Made by a program: the position numbers and the translations under genes. Below the pieces are notes generated by a model. The model did no database searches. It saw only the letters and a list, made by a program, of their open reading frames with translations, and was not told the DNA's origin. Shown here piece after piece: positions 1 through 5,612 of a stretch of 6,560 nucleotides of DNA. Within the stretch, counting starts at the first letter, position 1. Each line of letters begins with the position of its first letter. Origin of the DNA: Paracoccaceae bacterium (GTDB lineage: Bacteria > Pseudomonadota > Alphaproteobacteria > Rhodobacterales > Rhodobacteraceae); the NCBI GenBank assembly GCA_009922885.1, contig RFUP01000128.1, forward strand, positions 1-6,560, written 5' to 3'.

Positions 1-351
1 CGCCAAGCGATGCTCTTGCAACGAGTGGCGCTGGGGGCGGATGCGATGAGCGCGCGGGAGGCCCTGGAGATCGCCACGCGCGGCGGCGCAGATGTGCTGG
101 GGCGGCCCGATTGCGGGCGGCTCGCTGTGGGCAAACGCGCCGATATCGCGGTCTGGACCACGCAGGGCATCGAAAGCGCCGGAAGCTGGGATCCGGCGGC
201 GCTCTTGCTCGCAGGGCCAACAAAAGTGCATCATCTTTTCGTTGAAGGGCGACAGATTGTGAGTGAAGGGCAGATGCGGACGATTGATCTTGAGGGCGTC
301 ATTGGCGAGCAGAACCGCTTGGCGCGGAAACTTGCGGAGCGGCACCTGTGA
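1..351 (+). CDS. 8-oxoguanine deaminase-like amidohydrolase, C-terminal part
   Basis: This is the last ~116 residues of a metal-dependent amidohydrolase whose 5' end lies outside the window; the frame is open from base 1 (R-Q-A before the first Met at 10). The fragment starts with RQAMLLQRVALGADAMSARE, followed by EALEIATRGGADVLGR and the typical C-terminal closing segment GRLAVGKRADIAVW, where the last beta-strands fold back on the barrel. The RQAMLLQR stretch resembles the branch that includes 8-oxoguanine deaminase and hydroxyatrazine/hydroxydechloroatrazine hydrolases. Enzymes of this type hydrolytically deaminate 8-oxoguanine to urate in the cytosol. The metal ligands (HxH, His, His, Asp) lie upstream and cannot be checked, so the exact substrate is inferred. 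Support comes from guanine deaminase 0.6 kb downstream. The stop TGA overlaps the GTG start of the next gene, implying translational coupling. Confidence 0.75.
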   Translation, partial: RQAMLLQRVALGADAMSAREALEIATRGGADVLGRPDCGRLAVGKRADIAVWTTQGIESAGSWDPAALLLAGPTKVHHLFVEGRQIVSEGQMRTIDLEGVIGEQNRLARKLAERHL

Positions 352-770
352 TCAGGCTAGCCCTTTCCCTCACTGTGATTGCGAGCACGGCCGCAGCGGA
401 CCCGGTTCCGGGAGCAGCGGAGGCCCTGAACGGATTGCGGGCTCAGGTCGATGCCCCGCCGCTGGTGCTTTCGCCGCAATTGCAGGCCGCCGCCGAAGCG
501 CATGGGCGCGATATGGTCACCAAGGGCTATTTCGACCACAAAGGCCGCGACGGCTCATCTATCGCGACACGCGTGAAACGCGAGGGCTACCGTTATTGCT
601 TTGCCGCCGAGAACATCGCGCGCGGGCAGAAAAGCCTGAACGACGTAATGGGCGGATGGGCCATGTCACCAGGACATCGGAAAAACATGCTCTCGAAAGA
701 GGCGCGGGAATTCGGGCTGGCGCGCGTCGGCACAACCTGGGTGATGGTACTCGGACGATCCGGCTGCTAA
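348..770 (+). CDS. Secreted CAP-domain (SCP/YkwD-like) protein
   Basis: A 140-residue protein starting at GTG (348-350) that shares four bases (GTGA) with the upstream stop; a GGAG at 336-339, 8 nt before the start, supports this choice. Residues 1-17 form a short hydrophobic signal peptide ending in STAAA, so export to the periplasm or outside is expected. The rest is one CAP/SCP-PR1 domain: a first helix with AEAHGRDM (His52), YFDHKGRDGSS (61-71), the AENIARG segment with Glu88, and the signature W-x-x-S-P-G-H-R-K-N-M-L around 104-115 with His110, closing with FGLARVGTTWVMVLG. The paired His and Glu residues of the CAP cleft appear present. Cys84 and the C-terminal Cys140 could form a disulfide. 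The biochemical role of bacterial CAP proteins is poorly defined and none is assigned. Its coupling to a purine deaminase may only reflect compact gene packing. Confidence 0.85.
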   Translation: MIRLALSLTVIASTAAADPVPGAAEALNGLRAQVDAPPLVLSPQLQAAAEAHGRDMVTKGYFDHKGRDGSSIATRVKREGYRYCFAAENIARGQKSLNDVMGGWAMSPGHRKNMLSKEAREFGLARVGTTWVMVLGRSGC

Positions 771-772
771 AT

Positions 773-788
773 GGCGCGGCTGCGCCGC
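773..788 (+). other. Small GC hairpin just after CAP gene stop
   Basis: GCGGC at 776-780 pairs with GCCGC at 784-788 around a 3-nt loop; an alternative pairing is GGCGC 773-777 with GCGCC 782-786. It lies 3-5 bases after the CAP stop codon and has no T-tract, so it is more likely an mRNA 3'-end structure than a terminator. Confidence 0.4.
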
Positions 789-800
789 TCCCTATTCCTC

Positions 801-822
801 GCCAGTGGCAAGAGCCACTGGC
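801..822 (+). other. Perfect 9-bp hairpin in 3' UTR of CAP gene
   Basis: GCCAGTGGC (801-809) and GCCACTGGC (814-822) are exact reverse complements around the loop AAGA. No T-tract follows, so it is not a standard intrinsic terminator. It sits between the CAP stop and the 91-bp repeat and has no counterpart at the second repeat copy. A role in 3'-end protection of the transcript is possible but is inference. Confidence 0.6.
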
Positions 823-829
823 TCAGAGA

Positions 830-920
830 GCCTCCGGCGGGGATATTTCAAAAAGAGAAAATTGCATTTCTCTTTCGCAAATATCCTGGGGGGAGCCGAA
901 GGCGGGGGGCAAAGCCCCCC
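830..920. repeat. 91-bp intergenic hairpin repeat, copy 1
   Basis: This stretch matches 4395-4485 at 84 of 91 positions with no gap (counted by eye). It begins GCCTCCGGCGGGGATATTT and ends GGGGGGCAAAGCCCCCC. Inside is a long imperfect palindrome: GGATATTT (841-848) pairs with AAATATCC (879-886), and AAAGAGAAA (852-860) pairs with TTTCTCTTT (867-875), with a 6-nt loop. The outer GCCTCCGGC and GCCGAAGGC are also mutual reverse complements with one mismatch. The final third is the stem of an intrinsic terminator. Identity to the other copy stops abruptly on both sides. It looks like a REP- or MITE-type dispersed element that fills convergent intergenic gaps. Confidence 0.85.
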
Positions 921-927
921 TTTTTTT
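904..927 (+). terminator. Strong intrinsic terminator after the CAP gene
   Basis: GGGGGGC (904-910), loop AAA, GCCCCCC (914-920) gives a 7-bp all-GC stem followed directly by seven T residues (921-927), the textbook form of a Rho-independent terminator for plus-strand transcription. It ends the deaminase/CAP transcript two bases before the stop codon of the opposing guaD. Read on the minus strand there is an A-tract before the stem but no T-tract after it, so it is not clearly bidirectional. Confidence 0.88.
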
Positions 928-929
928 CG

Positions 930-2231
930 TCATGGTGCTTTGCCGATTTCCAGACCATTAACCCAGGTCGCACGGATCGCGCGATCGTCACCCATCATCA
1001 GAGTGGGGAAGATGGCCTCCCAGATGTCTTCGGCACGGTTTGCGCGTTGGGCGATGGCTGGAGTGGAGGCGAGGTTGATGACGGCGAGGTCGGCTTCGGC
1101 ACCGGGGGCGAGGCGGCCGATGGTGCCGGAAAGCCGGAGTGTGGCAGCGGAGCCTTCTGTGGCGAGCCAGAGGAGTTCGGCGGGGTGGAGCGGGCGGCCG
1201 CGCAATTGGCCAACCTCATAGGCGGAGGCCATGGTGCGGAGCATCGAGAAGGACGAGCCACCGCCTGTATCCGTGGCGAGGCCGACGGGGATGCCTTGTT
1301 CGATCAGTCCGGCCACGTCGCAAAGGCCCGAGCCGATGAAGGTATTCGAGGTCGGGCAATGGACCACGCCAGCGCCGGTTTCGGCCATGCGGGTGATTTC
1401 GCGTGGTTCGAGGTGGATGGCGTGGCCGTAGAGCGCGCCGCTGCCCAGTAGGCCGTGCTGCTCATAGGTGTCGAGGTAATCGCGGGCCTCGGGGTAGAGG
1501 GATTTGACCCAGGCGATTTCGTCGGTTTGTTCGGAGAGGTGGGTTTGTATGGCGCAGGAGGGGTGTTCGGCCCAGAGGGAACCGAGCGCCTGCAGTTGCT
1601 CCGGTGTCGAAGTGGGCGAAAAGCGTGGGGTTATGGCGTAAAGCGCGCGACCCTTCTGGTGCCAGCGTTCGATCAGGGCCTTCGAGTGATCATAGGCGCT
1701 TTGGGCGGTGTCGCGGAGGCTTGGGGGCGCGGTGTCGCGGTCCATGCAGGTTTTGCCGGCGATCACCCGCATCCCACGCGTTTCGGCGGCGGTGAACAGC
1801 GCGTCCACGCTTTCGGGGTGGATCGTGCAATAGGAGGCCACGGTGGTGGTGCCATTTGCGAGGACGAGGTCGAGATAACGGCCTGCAATCTCGGTGGCAT
1901 AGGCGGGATCGGAAAAGCGGGCTTCTTCCGGGAAAGTGTAGGTATTCAGCCAGTCTATGAGCCGCTTGCCCCAAGAGGCGATGATGCCGGTTTGCGGATA
2001 GTGCACATGGGCATCGACGAAACCGGGCATCACCAGCGCTTGCCCGTAATCGACGATGCGCGCCGAGGGATGGGCCTTCCGGAGCGTTGCGGCGGTGCCC
2101 GTGGCCCTGATCCGCCCGCCTTCGATCAGAAGCGCCCCTTGCGGGTCGACATGCGCCGCGCCGATCCCTTCGAGGAAGGGATTTCCGGTGAAGGTGAGGG
2201 TCTGGCCGAGGATGAGGGTCGGGGTCGGCAT
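930..2231 (-). CDS. guaD: Guanine deaminase
   Basis: A 433-residue cytosolic amidohydrolase that converts guanine to xanthine and ammonia in purine catabolism/salvage. The zinc site and guanine pocket are all visible: PGFVDAHVHYPQ with His75, His77 and Gln80; the TPRF segment with Arg203-Phe204; THLSE with His231 and Glu234; YGHAIHL with His270; HCPTSNTFIGSGL; and ATDTGGG with Asp321. Length and order match bacterial GuaD (about 430-440 aa). I chose the ATG at 2229-2231 (MPTPTLILG) because a GGAG lies 6 nt upstream and it gives the family length. In-frame ATGs at 2300 (MARKEFTF..., near GGGAAG) and 2435 would add 23 or 68 residues of non-family sequence; the 2300 start remains possible. The stop abuts the terminator of the opposing CAP gene. 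With the 8-oxoguanine-deaminase-like gene across the gap, it suggests a purine degradation locus. Confidence 0.95.
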   Translation of the reverse strand: MPTPTLILGQTLTFTGNPFLEGIGAAHVDPQGALLIEGGRIRATGTAATLRKAHPSARIVDYGQALVMPGFVDAHVHYPQTGIIASWGKRLIDWLNTYTFPEEARFSDPAYATEIAGRYLDLVLANGTTTVASYCTIHPESVDALFTAAETRGMRVIAGKTCMDRDTAPPSLRDTAQSAYDHSKALIERWHQKGRALYAITPRFSPTSTPEQLQALGSLWAEHPSCAIQTHLSEQTDEIAWVKSLYPEARDYLDTYEQHGLLGSGALYGHAIHLEPREITRMAETGAGVVHCPTSNTFIGSGLCDVAGLIEQGIPVGLATDTGGGSSFSMLRTMASAYEVGQLRGRPLHPAELLWLATEGSAATLRLSGTIGRLAPGAEADLAVINLASTPAIAQRANRAEDIWEAIFPTLMMGDDRAIRATWVNGLEIGKAP

Positions 2232-2299
2232 GGCGGGCTCCGGCGGTTTTCTTAAGACACTATGCGCCGCGGTGGAGAAGGTAAATTCCTTGCGCGCCA

Positions 2300-2329
2300 T
2301 TGTTTCTTCCCGGTGCTTTCCGATATGAT
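2300..2329 (+). promoter_or_regulatory. Candidate mgtE promoter
   Basis: TTGTTT (2300-2305) and TATGAT (2324-2329) are separated by 18 bp, giving a good -10 and a mediocre -35 for a housekeeping sigma factor. Transcription would start near 2336, leaving a leader of about 60 nt before the mgtE ATG. This is pattern matching only. Confidence 0.3.
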
Positions 2330-2385
2330 GGAGGGGCGCTGCAGCGATCCGGCCCGCGCGAGAGAGAACGCCGAACCAACGGAGC

Positions 2386-2391
2386 AGGAGG
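2386..2391 (+). promoter_or_regulatory. mgtE ribosome binding site
   Basis: A full AGGAGG, continuing as AGGAGGGG, lies 6 nt before the ATG at 2398. It is the strongest Shine-Dalgarno match in the window and fixes the start of mgtE. Confidence 0.85.
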
Positions 2392-2397
2392 GGTGCC

Positions 2398-3807
2398 ATG
2401 TCCGAAGACACCGATCTGATCGAGCGGGACGACACCGACGAACTCTCCGGCGACGAAGAGCGCGCCTATGCGCTTGATAAACGCATGGTTGCCGCGATCC
2501 GGTCGGCGGTGGACGAGGGCAATGCCGAGAAGCTCACCGAGCTTATGGAGCCGCTCCACCAGGCCGATATCGCCGACCTTCTGGAACAGCTTTCGGCCTA
2601 TGATCGCCGCCGCCTGATCGAACTTTACGGCCATGAATTCGATGGCGAGATCCTGTCGGAACTCGATGAGGGTATCCGCGAGGAGGTGCTGGAGTTCCTG
2701 CCGAAAGACGTGCTGGCGGAAGCCGTGCGCGAGATGGATTCGGACGATGTGGTCGACCTTCTGGAAGACCTAGACGAGCCGCAACAGGAAGCCATTCTCG
2801 AGGCGCTGGACGAATCCGAGCGCTTGGTCATCGAACAGGCGCTGACCTATCCGGAATATTCCGCAGGCCGCTTGATGCAGCGCGAAGTGGTGATTGCGCC
2901 CGAGCACTGGACGGTTGGGCAAGCCATTGACCACATGCGGAATTCCGAGGACTTGCCGGATAATTTCTACCATGTGATCCTTGTCGATATCCGGATGCAC
3001 CCGGTCGGTCAGGTGAGCCTCGGCAATATCATGCGGTCGCGGCGCGAGCAGATGCTGACCGAGCTGACCGAAGAGCTTTTCCGCACCATTCCGGTGGACC
3101 AATACGAAGGCGACGTGGCTTACGCCTTCAACCAGTATCACCTGATTTCCGCGCCGGTTGTGGATGATGACGATCGACTGGTGGGCGTTATCACCATCGA
3201 CGACGCGATGGCCGTGCTCGACGAAGAGCACGAGGAAGACATCCTCCGTATGGCCGGTGTGAACGAGGAAGCCTCGCTTTCAGATACGATCATCGAGGCC
3301 GCTAAGGGGCGCGCGACATGGCTCTTTGTCAACCTTCTCACCGCGATCCTTGCTTCTTTCGTGATTGAAGTCTTTGCCGACTCGATCAACCAATTGGTGG
3401 CTTTGGCGGTTTTGATGCCGATCGTGGCCTCGATGGGTGGCAACGCAGGCACCCAGACCATGACCGTGGCCGTGCGCGCCCTCGCAACACGCGACCTCAC
3501 CGCGCAAAACGCGCTCAGGGTCATCTGGCGGGAAGTGGCTGTGGGCGCGGTGAATGGCGCGCTCTTCGGGCTGATCATGGCCGTGGTGGTTTCGGTGTGG
3601 TTCGGGGTGCCGATGCTCGCGATGGTCATCGGTGTCGCCATGTTTCTCACGCAGGTCGCTGCCGCGCTAGGCGGTATCCTCATTCCGATGGCACTGGATC
3701 GGGTGAAAATCGATCCGGCGCTGGCGTCAGGGCCTTTCGTGACAACTGTCACGGATGTTGTGGGCTTCTTCGCCTTCCTCGGATTGGCAAGTTCGGTGCT
3801 GCTATAA
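2398..3807 (+). CDS. mgtE: Magnesium transporter MgtE
   Basis: A 469-residue inner-membrane Mg2+-gated channel/transporter for Mg2+ uptake. Domains in order: an acidic N-terminal extension (1-25); the MgtE N domain of helical repeats (about 30-155, e.g. LHQADIADLLEQL, MDSDDVVDLLEDL); two CBS domains (about 156-285), ending PVVDDDDRLVGVITIDDAM and the acidic DEEHEEDILRMAGV linker; then about five membrane helices (306-469). The family signatures are present: PIVASMGGNAGTQT (341-354) and the last helix DPALASGPFVTTVTDVVGF (439-457). Asp453 sits where the pore Mg2+-binding Asp of Thermus MgtE (Asp432) is expected. The many acidic residues in the N and CBS domains fit Mg2+ sensing that closes the pore when cell Mg2+ is high. 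The length is normal and no key residue is missing. Only 9 bp separates it from the folate gene, so the two are probably co-transcribed. Confidence 0.96.
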   Translation: MSEDTDLIERDDTDELSGDEERAYALDKRMVAAIRSAVDEGNAEKLTELMEPLHQADIADLLEQLSAYDRRRLIELYGHEFDGEILSELDEGIREEVLEFLPKDVLAEAVREMDSDDVVDLLEDLDEPQQEAILEALDESERLVIEQALTYPEYSAGRLMQREVVIAPEHWTVGQAIDHMRNSEDLPDNFYHVILVDIRMHPVGQVSLGNIMRSRREQMLTELTEELFRTIPVDQYEGDVAYAFNQYHLISAPVVDDDDRLVGVITIDDAMAVLDEEHEEDILRMAGVNEEASLSDTIIEAAKGRATWLFVNLLTAILASFVIEVFADSINQLVALAVLMPIVASMGGNAGTQTMTVAVRALATRDLTAQNALRVIWREVAVGAVNGALFGLIMAVVVSVWFGVPMLAMVIGVAMFLTQVAAALGGILIPMALDRVKIDPALASGPFVTTVTDVVGFFAFLGLASSVLL

Positions 3808-3816
3808 GAGGGCGAC

Positions 3817-4377
3817 ATGACTTTGGACGAGGAAAAGGCGCTGGCGCGGAAGGCGGCTTTCGCGCGGCGGAAGCTGGCGTTCGACGCGGGCCATCCAGCG
3901 CCATCGGCGTTGCTCTCTGAAGTTTTGGCGGAACATCGCGGCAAGGTTCTCGCGGGCTACATGCCGATCCGGACCGAAATCGATCCGCGTCCGGCAATGA
4001 CCGAGGCCGCTTCGCTCGGGCCTGTTGCGGTGCCGGTGATCCGCGCGGCGGGGCAGCCCTTGGTCTTTTCGCAATGGACACCCGATTGCACGCTAGTTGA
4101 CGGCCCTTTCGGGGCGCGCGTTCCGGAAACCGAGCGCCTATTGGTGCCCGAAATTCTGATCGTGCCGCTTGTCGCGTTCGATCGTCACGGCGGCCGCTTG
4201 GGCTATGGCGGTGGCTTCTACGACCGGAGCTTGCAAGGCTTGCGGGCGAGTGGACCTGTTCTGGCCATCGGTTTTGCCTGGGATGCGCAAGAAGCCGAAA
4301 GTTTGCCCCTGGAACCGACCGACCAGCCACTCGACTTGATCGTCACCGAGCGCGCCGTGATCGACCTTCGGCCATAG
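3817..4377 (+). CDS. 5-formyltetrahydrofolate cyclo-ligase
   Basis: A 186-residue cytosolic enzyme (5-FCL / methenyltetrahydrofolate synthetase; called YgfA/Fau in some genomes) that uses ATP to turn 5-formyl-THF into 5,10-methenyl-THF, clearing an inhibitory folate by-product. Visible motifs: a basic N-terminal helix (RKAAFARRKL, 11-20) that contributes to ATP binding; GYMPIRTEIDPRP (48-59), the folate-contact segment with the invariant Glu54; FGARVPE (98-104); and the family signature VPLVAFDRHGGRLGYGGGFY (116-135), a phosphate/Mg2+ loop followed by D136-R137. The C-terminal PLDLIVTER is also typical. The start has AGAGGG about 4 nt upstream and lies 9 bp after the mgtE stop, so it is probably translated from the mgtE mRNA. 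No functional link between Mg2+ uptake and folate repair is known to me beyond the Mg-ATP need of the enzyme. Confidence 0.94.
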   Translation: MTLDEEKALARKAAFARRKLAFDAGHPAPSALLSEVLAEHRGKVLAGYMPIRTEIDPRPAMTEAASLGPVAVPVIRAAGQPLVFSQWTPDCTLVDGPFGARVPETERLLVPEILIVPLVAFDRHGGRLGYGGGFYDRSLQGLRASGPVLAIGFAWDAQEAESLPLEPTDQPLDLIVTERAVIDLRP

Positions 4378-4379
4378 AA

Positions 4380-4394
4380 AAATCCTGCGGATTT
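4380..4394 (+). other. Small hairpin after the folate ligase stop
   Basis: AAATCC (4380-4385), loop TGC, GGATTT (4389-4394), starting three bases after the stop codon and ending exactly where repeat copy 2 begins. The stem is short and AT-containing and has no T-tract of its own, so its significance is uncertain. Confidence 0.35.
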
Positions 4395-4485
4395 GCCTCC
4401 GGCGGGGATATTTAGAAAAGAGAAAGGAGAATTTCTCTTTCGAAAATATCCTGGGGGGAGCCGAAGGCGGGGGGCAAAGCCCCCC
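4395..4485. repeat. 91-bp intergenic hairpin repeat, copy 2
   Basis: Same element and same length as 830-920. The seven differences are at 4414-4415, four positions within the loop at 4426-4431, and 4443; every paired arm is unchanged. GGATATTT (4406-4413) pairs with AAATATCC (4444-4451) and AAAGAGAAA (4417-4425) with TTTCTCTTT (4432-4440). That both copies differ only in unpaired positions suggests the folded structure matters or that the copies are recent. Orientation relative to the plus-strand gene and placement against the stop of the minus-strand gene are the same as in copy 1. Confidence 0.85.
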
Positions 4486-4493
4486 ACTTTCTT
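4469..4493 (+). terminator. Intrinsic terminator after the mgtE/folate operon
   Basis: GGGGGGC (4469-4475), loop AAA, GCCCCCC (4479-4485) followed by ACTTTCTT. The stem is identical to that at 904-920 but the T-tract is interrupted, so termination may be weaker. The tail runs into the trpS stop codon (TTA on this strand at 4492-4494). Confidence 0.75.
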
Positions 4494-5538
4494 AGCTGCG
4501 GATCATGCCCACGATTTCGTAGGTTTTTTCCAAGATCGGCGCGGCAATCGCGCGGGCGTTTTGGGCGCCGAGGCCGAGCATGCGGTCGATTTCGGCGGGG
4601 TCGTTCATCAGGCGCGACATCTCGGTGGAGATGGGCGCGAGTTCCGACACCGCGAGGTCGATCAGCATCGGTTTGAACTCGGAAAACTGTTTGCCGCCCA
4701 CATCGGCGAGCACCTTTTCGACGCTTTGGTTCGAGAGCGCCGCGTAGATGTTCACGAGGTTGCGGGCTTCGGGGCGGCCTTCGAGGCCTTTGGCGTCCGA
4801 GGGCAGGGCTTCGGGGTCGGTTTTGGCTTTCCGGATCTTCTTGGCGATGTCTTCGGCGCCATCGGTCATATTGATGCGGCTCATGTCCGAGGGATCGGAT
4901 TTCGACATTTTCTTTGAACCGTCGCGGAGCGACATCACGCGGGTGGCGGCGCCTTCGATCACGGGTTCGGTGATCGGGAAGAAATCCACGCCGTAGTCGT
5001 GGTTGAATTTCGTCGCGATGTCGCGGGTGAGTTCGAGGTGTTGTTTCTGATCTTCGCCGACGGGGACGTGGGTGGCGTGGTAGATCAGGATGTCGGCGGC
5101 CATCAGCGAAGGGTAGGCGAAGAGGCCGAGGGAGGCTTGTTCGGCATTCTTGCCGGCCTTGTCTTTCCACTGGGTCATGCGGCCCATCCAGCCCATGCGC
5201 GCGACGCAGTTGAAGACCCAGCCGAGTTGGGCGTGTTCAGGGACTTGCGACTGGTTGAAAAGGATCGACTTTTTCGGGTCGAGCCCTGCGGCCATGAAGC
5301 CTGCGGCCAGTTCGCGGGTGTTGTGGCGGAGTTTCTCGGGGTCTTGCCAGACGGTGATCGCGTGCAGGTCCACCATGCAATAGAGCGTTTCGATGCCGCT
5401 TTCCTGCATCTCCACGAAACGGCGGATCGCGCCGAGGTAATTGCCGAGCGTGAGGCCGCCCGAGGGTTGGATGCCCGAGAAGACGCGGGGTTTGAAGGCC
5501 GCGTTGGGGTTCGACTGCGTTTGGACCGCATCCGACAT
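4492..5538 (-). CDS. trpS: Tryptophanyl-tRNA synthetase
   Basis: A 348-residue class I aminoacyl-tRNA synthetase that charges tRNA-Trp with tryptophan using ATP in the cytosol; essential. The Rossmann fold starts RVFSGIQPSGGLTLGNYLGA, whose TLGN (30-33) is the family's version of the HIGH motif. YCMVDLHAIT and ILIYHATHVPVGEDQKQHLE (about 150-169) form the tryptophan/ATP pocket, KMSKS is at 210-214, and the C-terminal helical anticodon region ends EKTYEIVGMIRS. Size is typical of the bacterial compact form. Two ATGs are possible, at 5544 and 5538. The GGAG lies only 3 nt before the first but 9 nt before the second, so 5538 (MSDAVQTQ) is preferred. No leader peptide or attenuator was seen upstream. 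It converges on the folate ligase gene and is divergent from the rhomboid-like gene. Confidence 0.96.
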   Translation of the reverse strand: MSDAVQTQSNPNAAFKPRVFSGIQPSGGLTLGNYLGAIRRFVEMQESGIETLYCMVDLHAITVWQDPEKLRHNTRELAAGFMAAGLDPKKSILFNQSQVPEHAQLGWVFNCVARMGWMGRMTQWKDKAGKNAEQASLGLFAYPSLMAADILIYHATHVPVGEDQKQHLELTRDIATKFNHDYGVDFFPITEPVIEGAATRVMSLRDGSKKMSKSDPSDMSRINMTDGAEDIAKKIRKAKTDPEALPSDAKGLEGRPEARNLVNIYAALSNQSVEKVLADVGGKQFSEFKPMLIDLAVSELAPISTEMSRLMNDPAEIDRMLGLGAQNARAIAAPILEKTYEIVGMIRS

Positions 5539-5573
5539 GATCATGAACTCCGTCTGGAAAAGGGATGCGCGAG

Positions 5574-5602
5574 GGCTTAACCGTGGGGGGAAGACCCGTC
5601 AA
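5574..5602 (-). promoter_or_regulatory. Candidate trpS promoter
   Basis: On the minus strand TTGACG (5602-5597) is a strong -35 match for an alphaproteobacterial housekeeping promoter. A 17-bp spacer leads to TAAGCC (5579-5574), a poor -10. Transcription would start near 5567, giving a leader of about 30 nt before the 5538 ATG. The -35 overlaps by two bases the ribosome binding site of the divergent rhomboid-like gene (AAGGAGA, 5601-5607). Confidence 0.35.
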
Positions 5603-5612
5603 GGAGAGCGAG

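Larger units (their letters stand above)
2232..2397. other. Divergent intergenic region guaD / mgtE
   Basis: This 166-bp region must hold promoters for both genes. On the guaD side (minus strand) a TTTACC ... CATAGT pair with a 15-bp spacer lies about 30 bases before the chosen guaD start; it is a weak candidate. No clear operator palindrome, and no room for a full Mg2+-sensing riboswitch leader with terminator, was seen upstream of mgtE. Confidence 0.4.

Noticed and set aside
771..1451. Plus-strand open frames running through the first repeat and over guaD, with a PPAGIF...KYPGGSRRRGAKPP peptide
   Set aside because: The peptide is just the translated 91-bp repeat and the rest is antisense to guaD. 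The same peptide appears at copy 2 because the DNA is repeated, not because it encodes a protein.
1455..2255. 266-codon plus-strand open frame antisense to guaD
   Set aside because: It is Gly-rich low-complexity composition, typical of the reverse frame of a high-GC gene; all guanine deaminase motifs lie on the minus strand.
2232..2397. Mg2+ riboswitch (M-box or mgtA-type leader) upstream of mgtE
   Set aside because: The space is 166 bp shared with a divergent gene; no terminator/anti-terminator pair or M-box-like conserved loops were seen.
3138..3944. 268-codon minus-strand open frame under mgtE
   Set aside because: Ser/Thr/Ala-rich shadow; mgtE has complete family motifs on the plus strand.
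830..4485. The two 91-bp repeats as ends of a composite transposon carrying guaD-mgtE-folate genes
   Set aside because: They are direct repeats in intergenic gaps, there is no transposase or evident target duplication, and the enclosed genes are core genes with the same base use as their surroundings.
4393..4917. Plus-strand open frame starting in repeat copy 2 and running antisense to trpS
   Set aside because: It combines repeat translation with the shadow of a GC-rich gene; trpS on the other strand is unambiguous.
5539..5612. Tryptophan attenuator or T-box ahead of trpS
   Set aside because: The leader is only tens of bases long, has no Trp-codon leader peptide and no T-box sequence; T-boxes are also not expected in this group.
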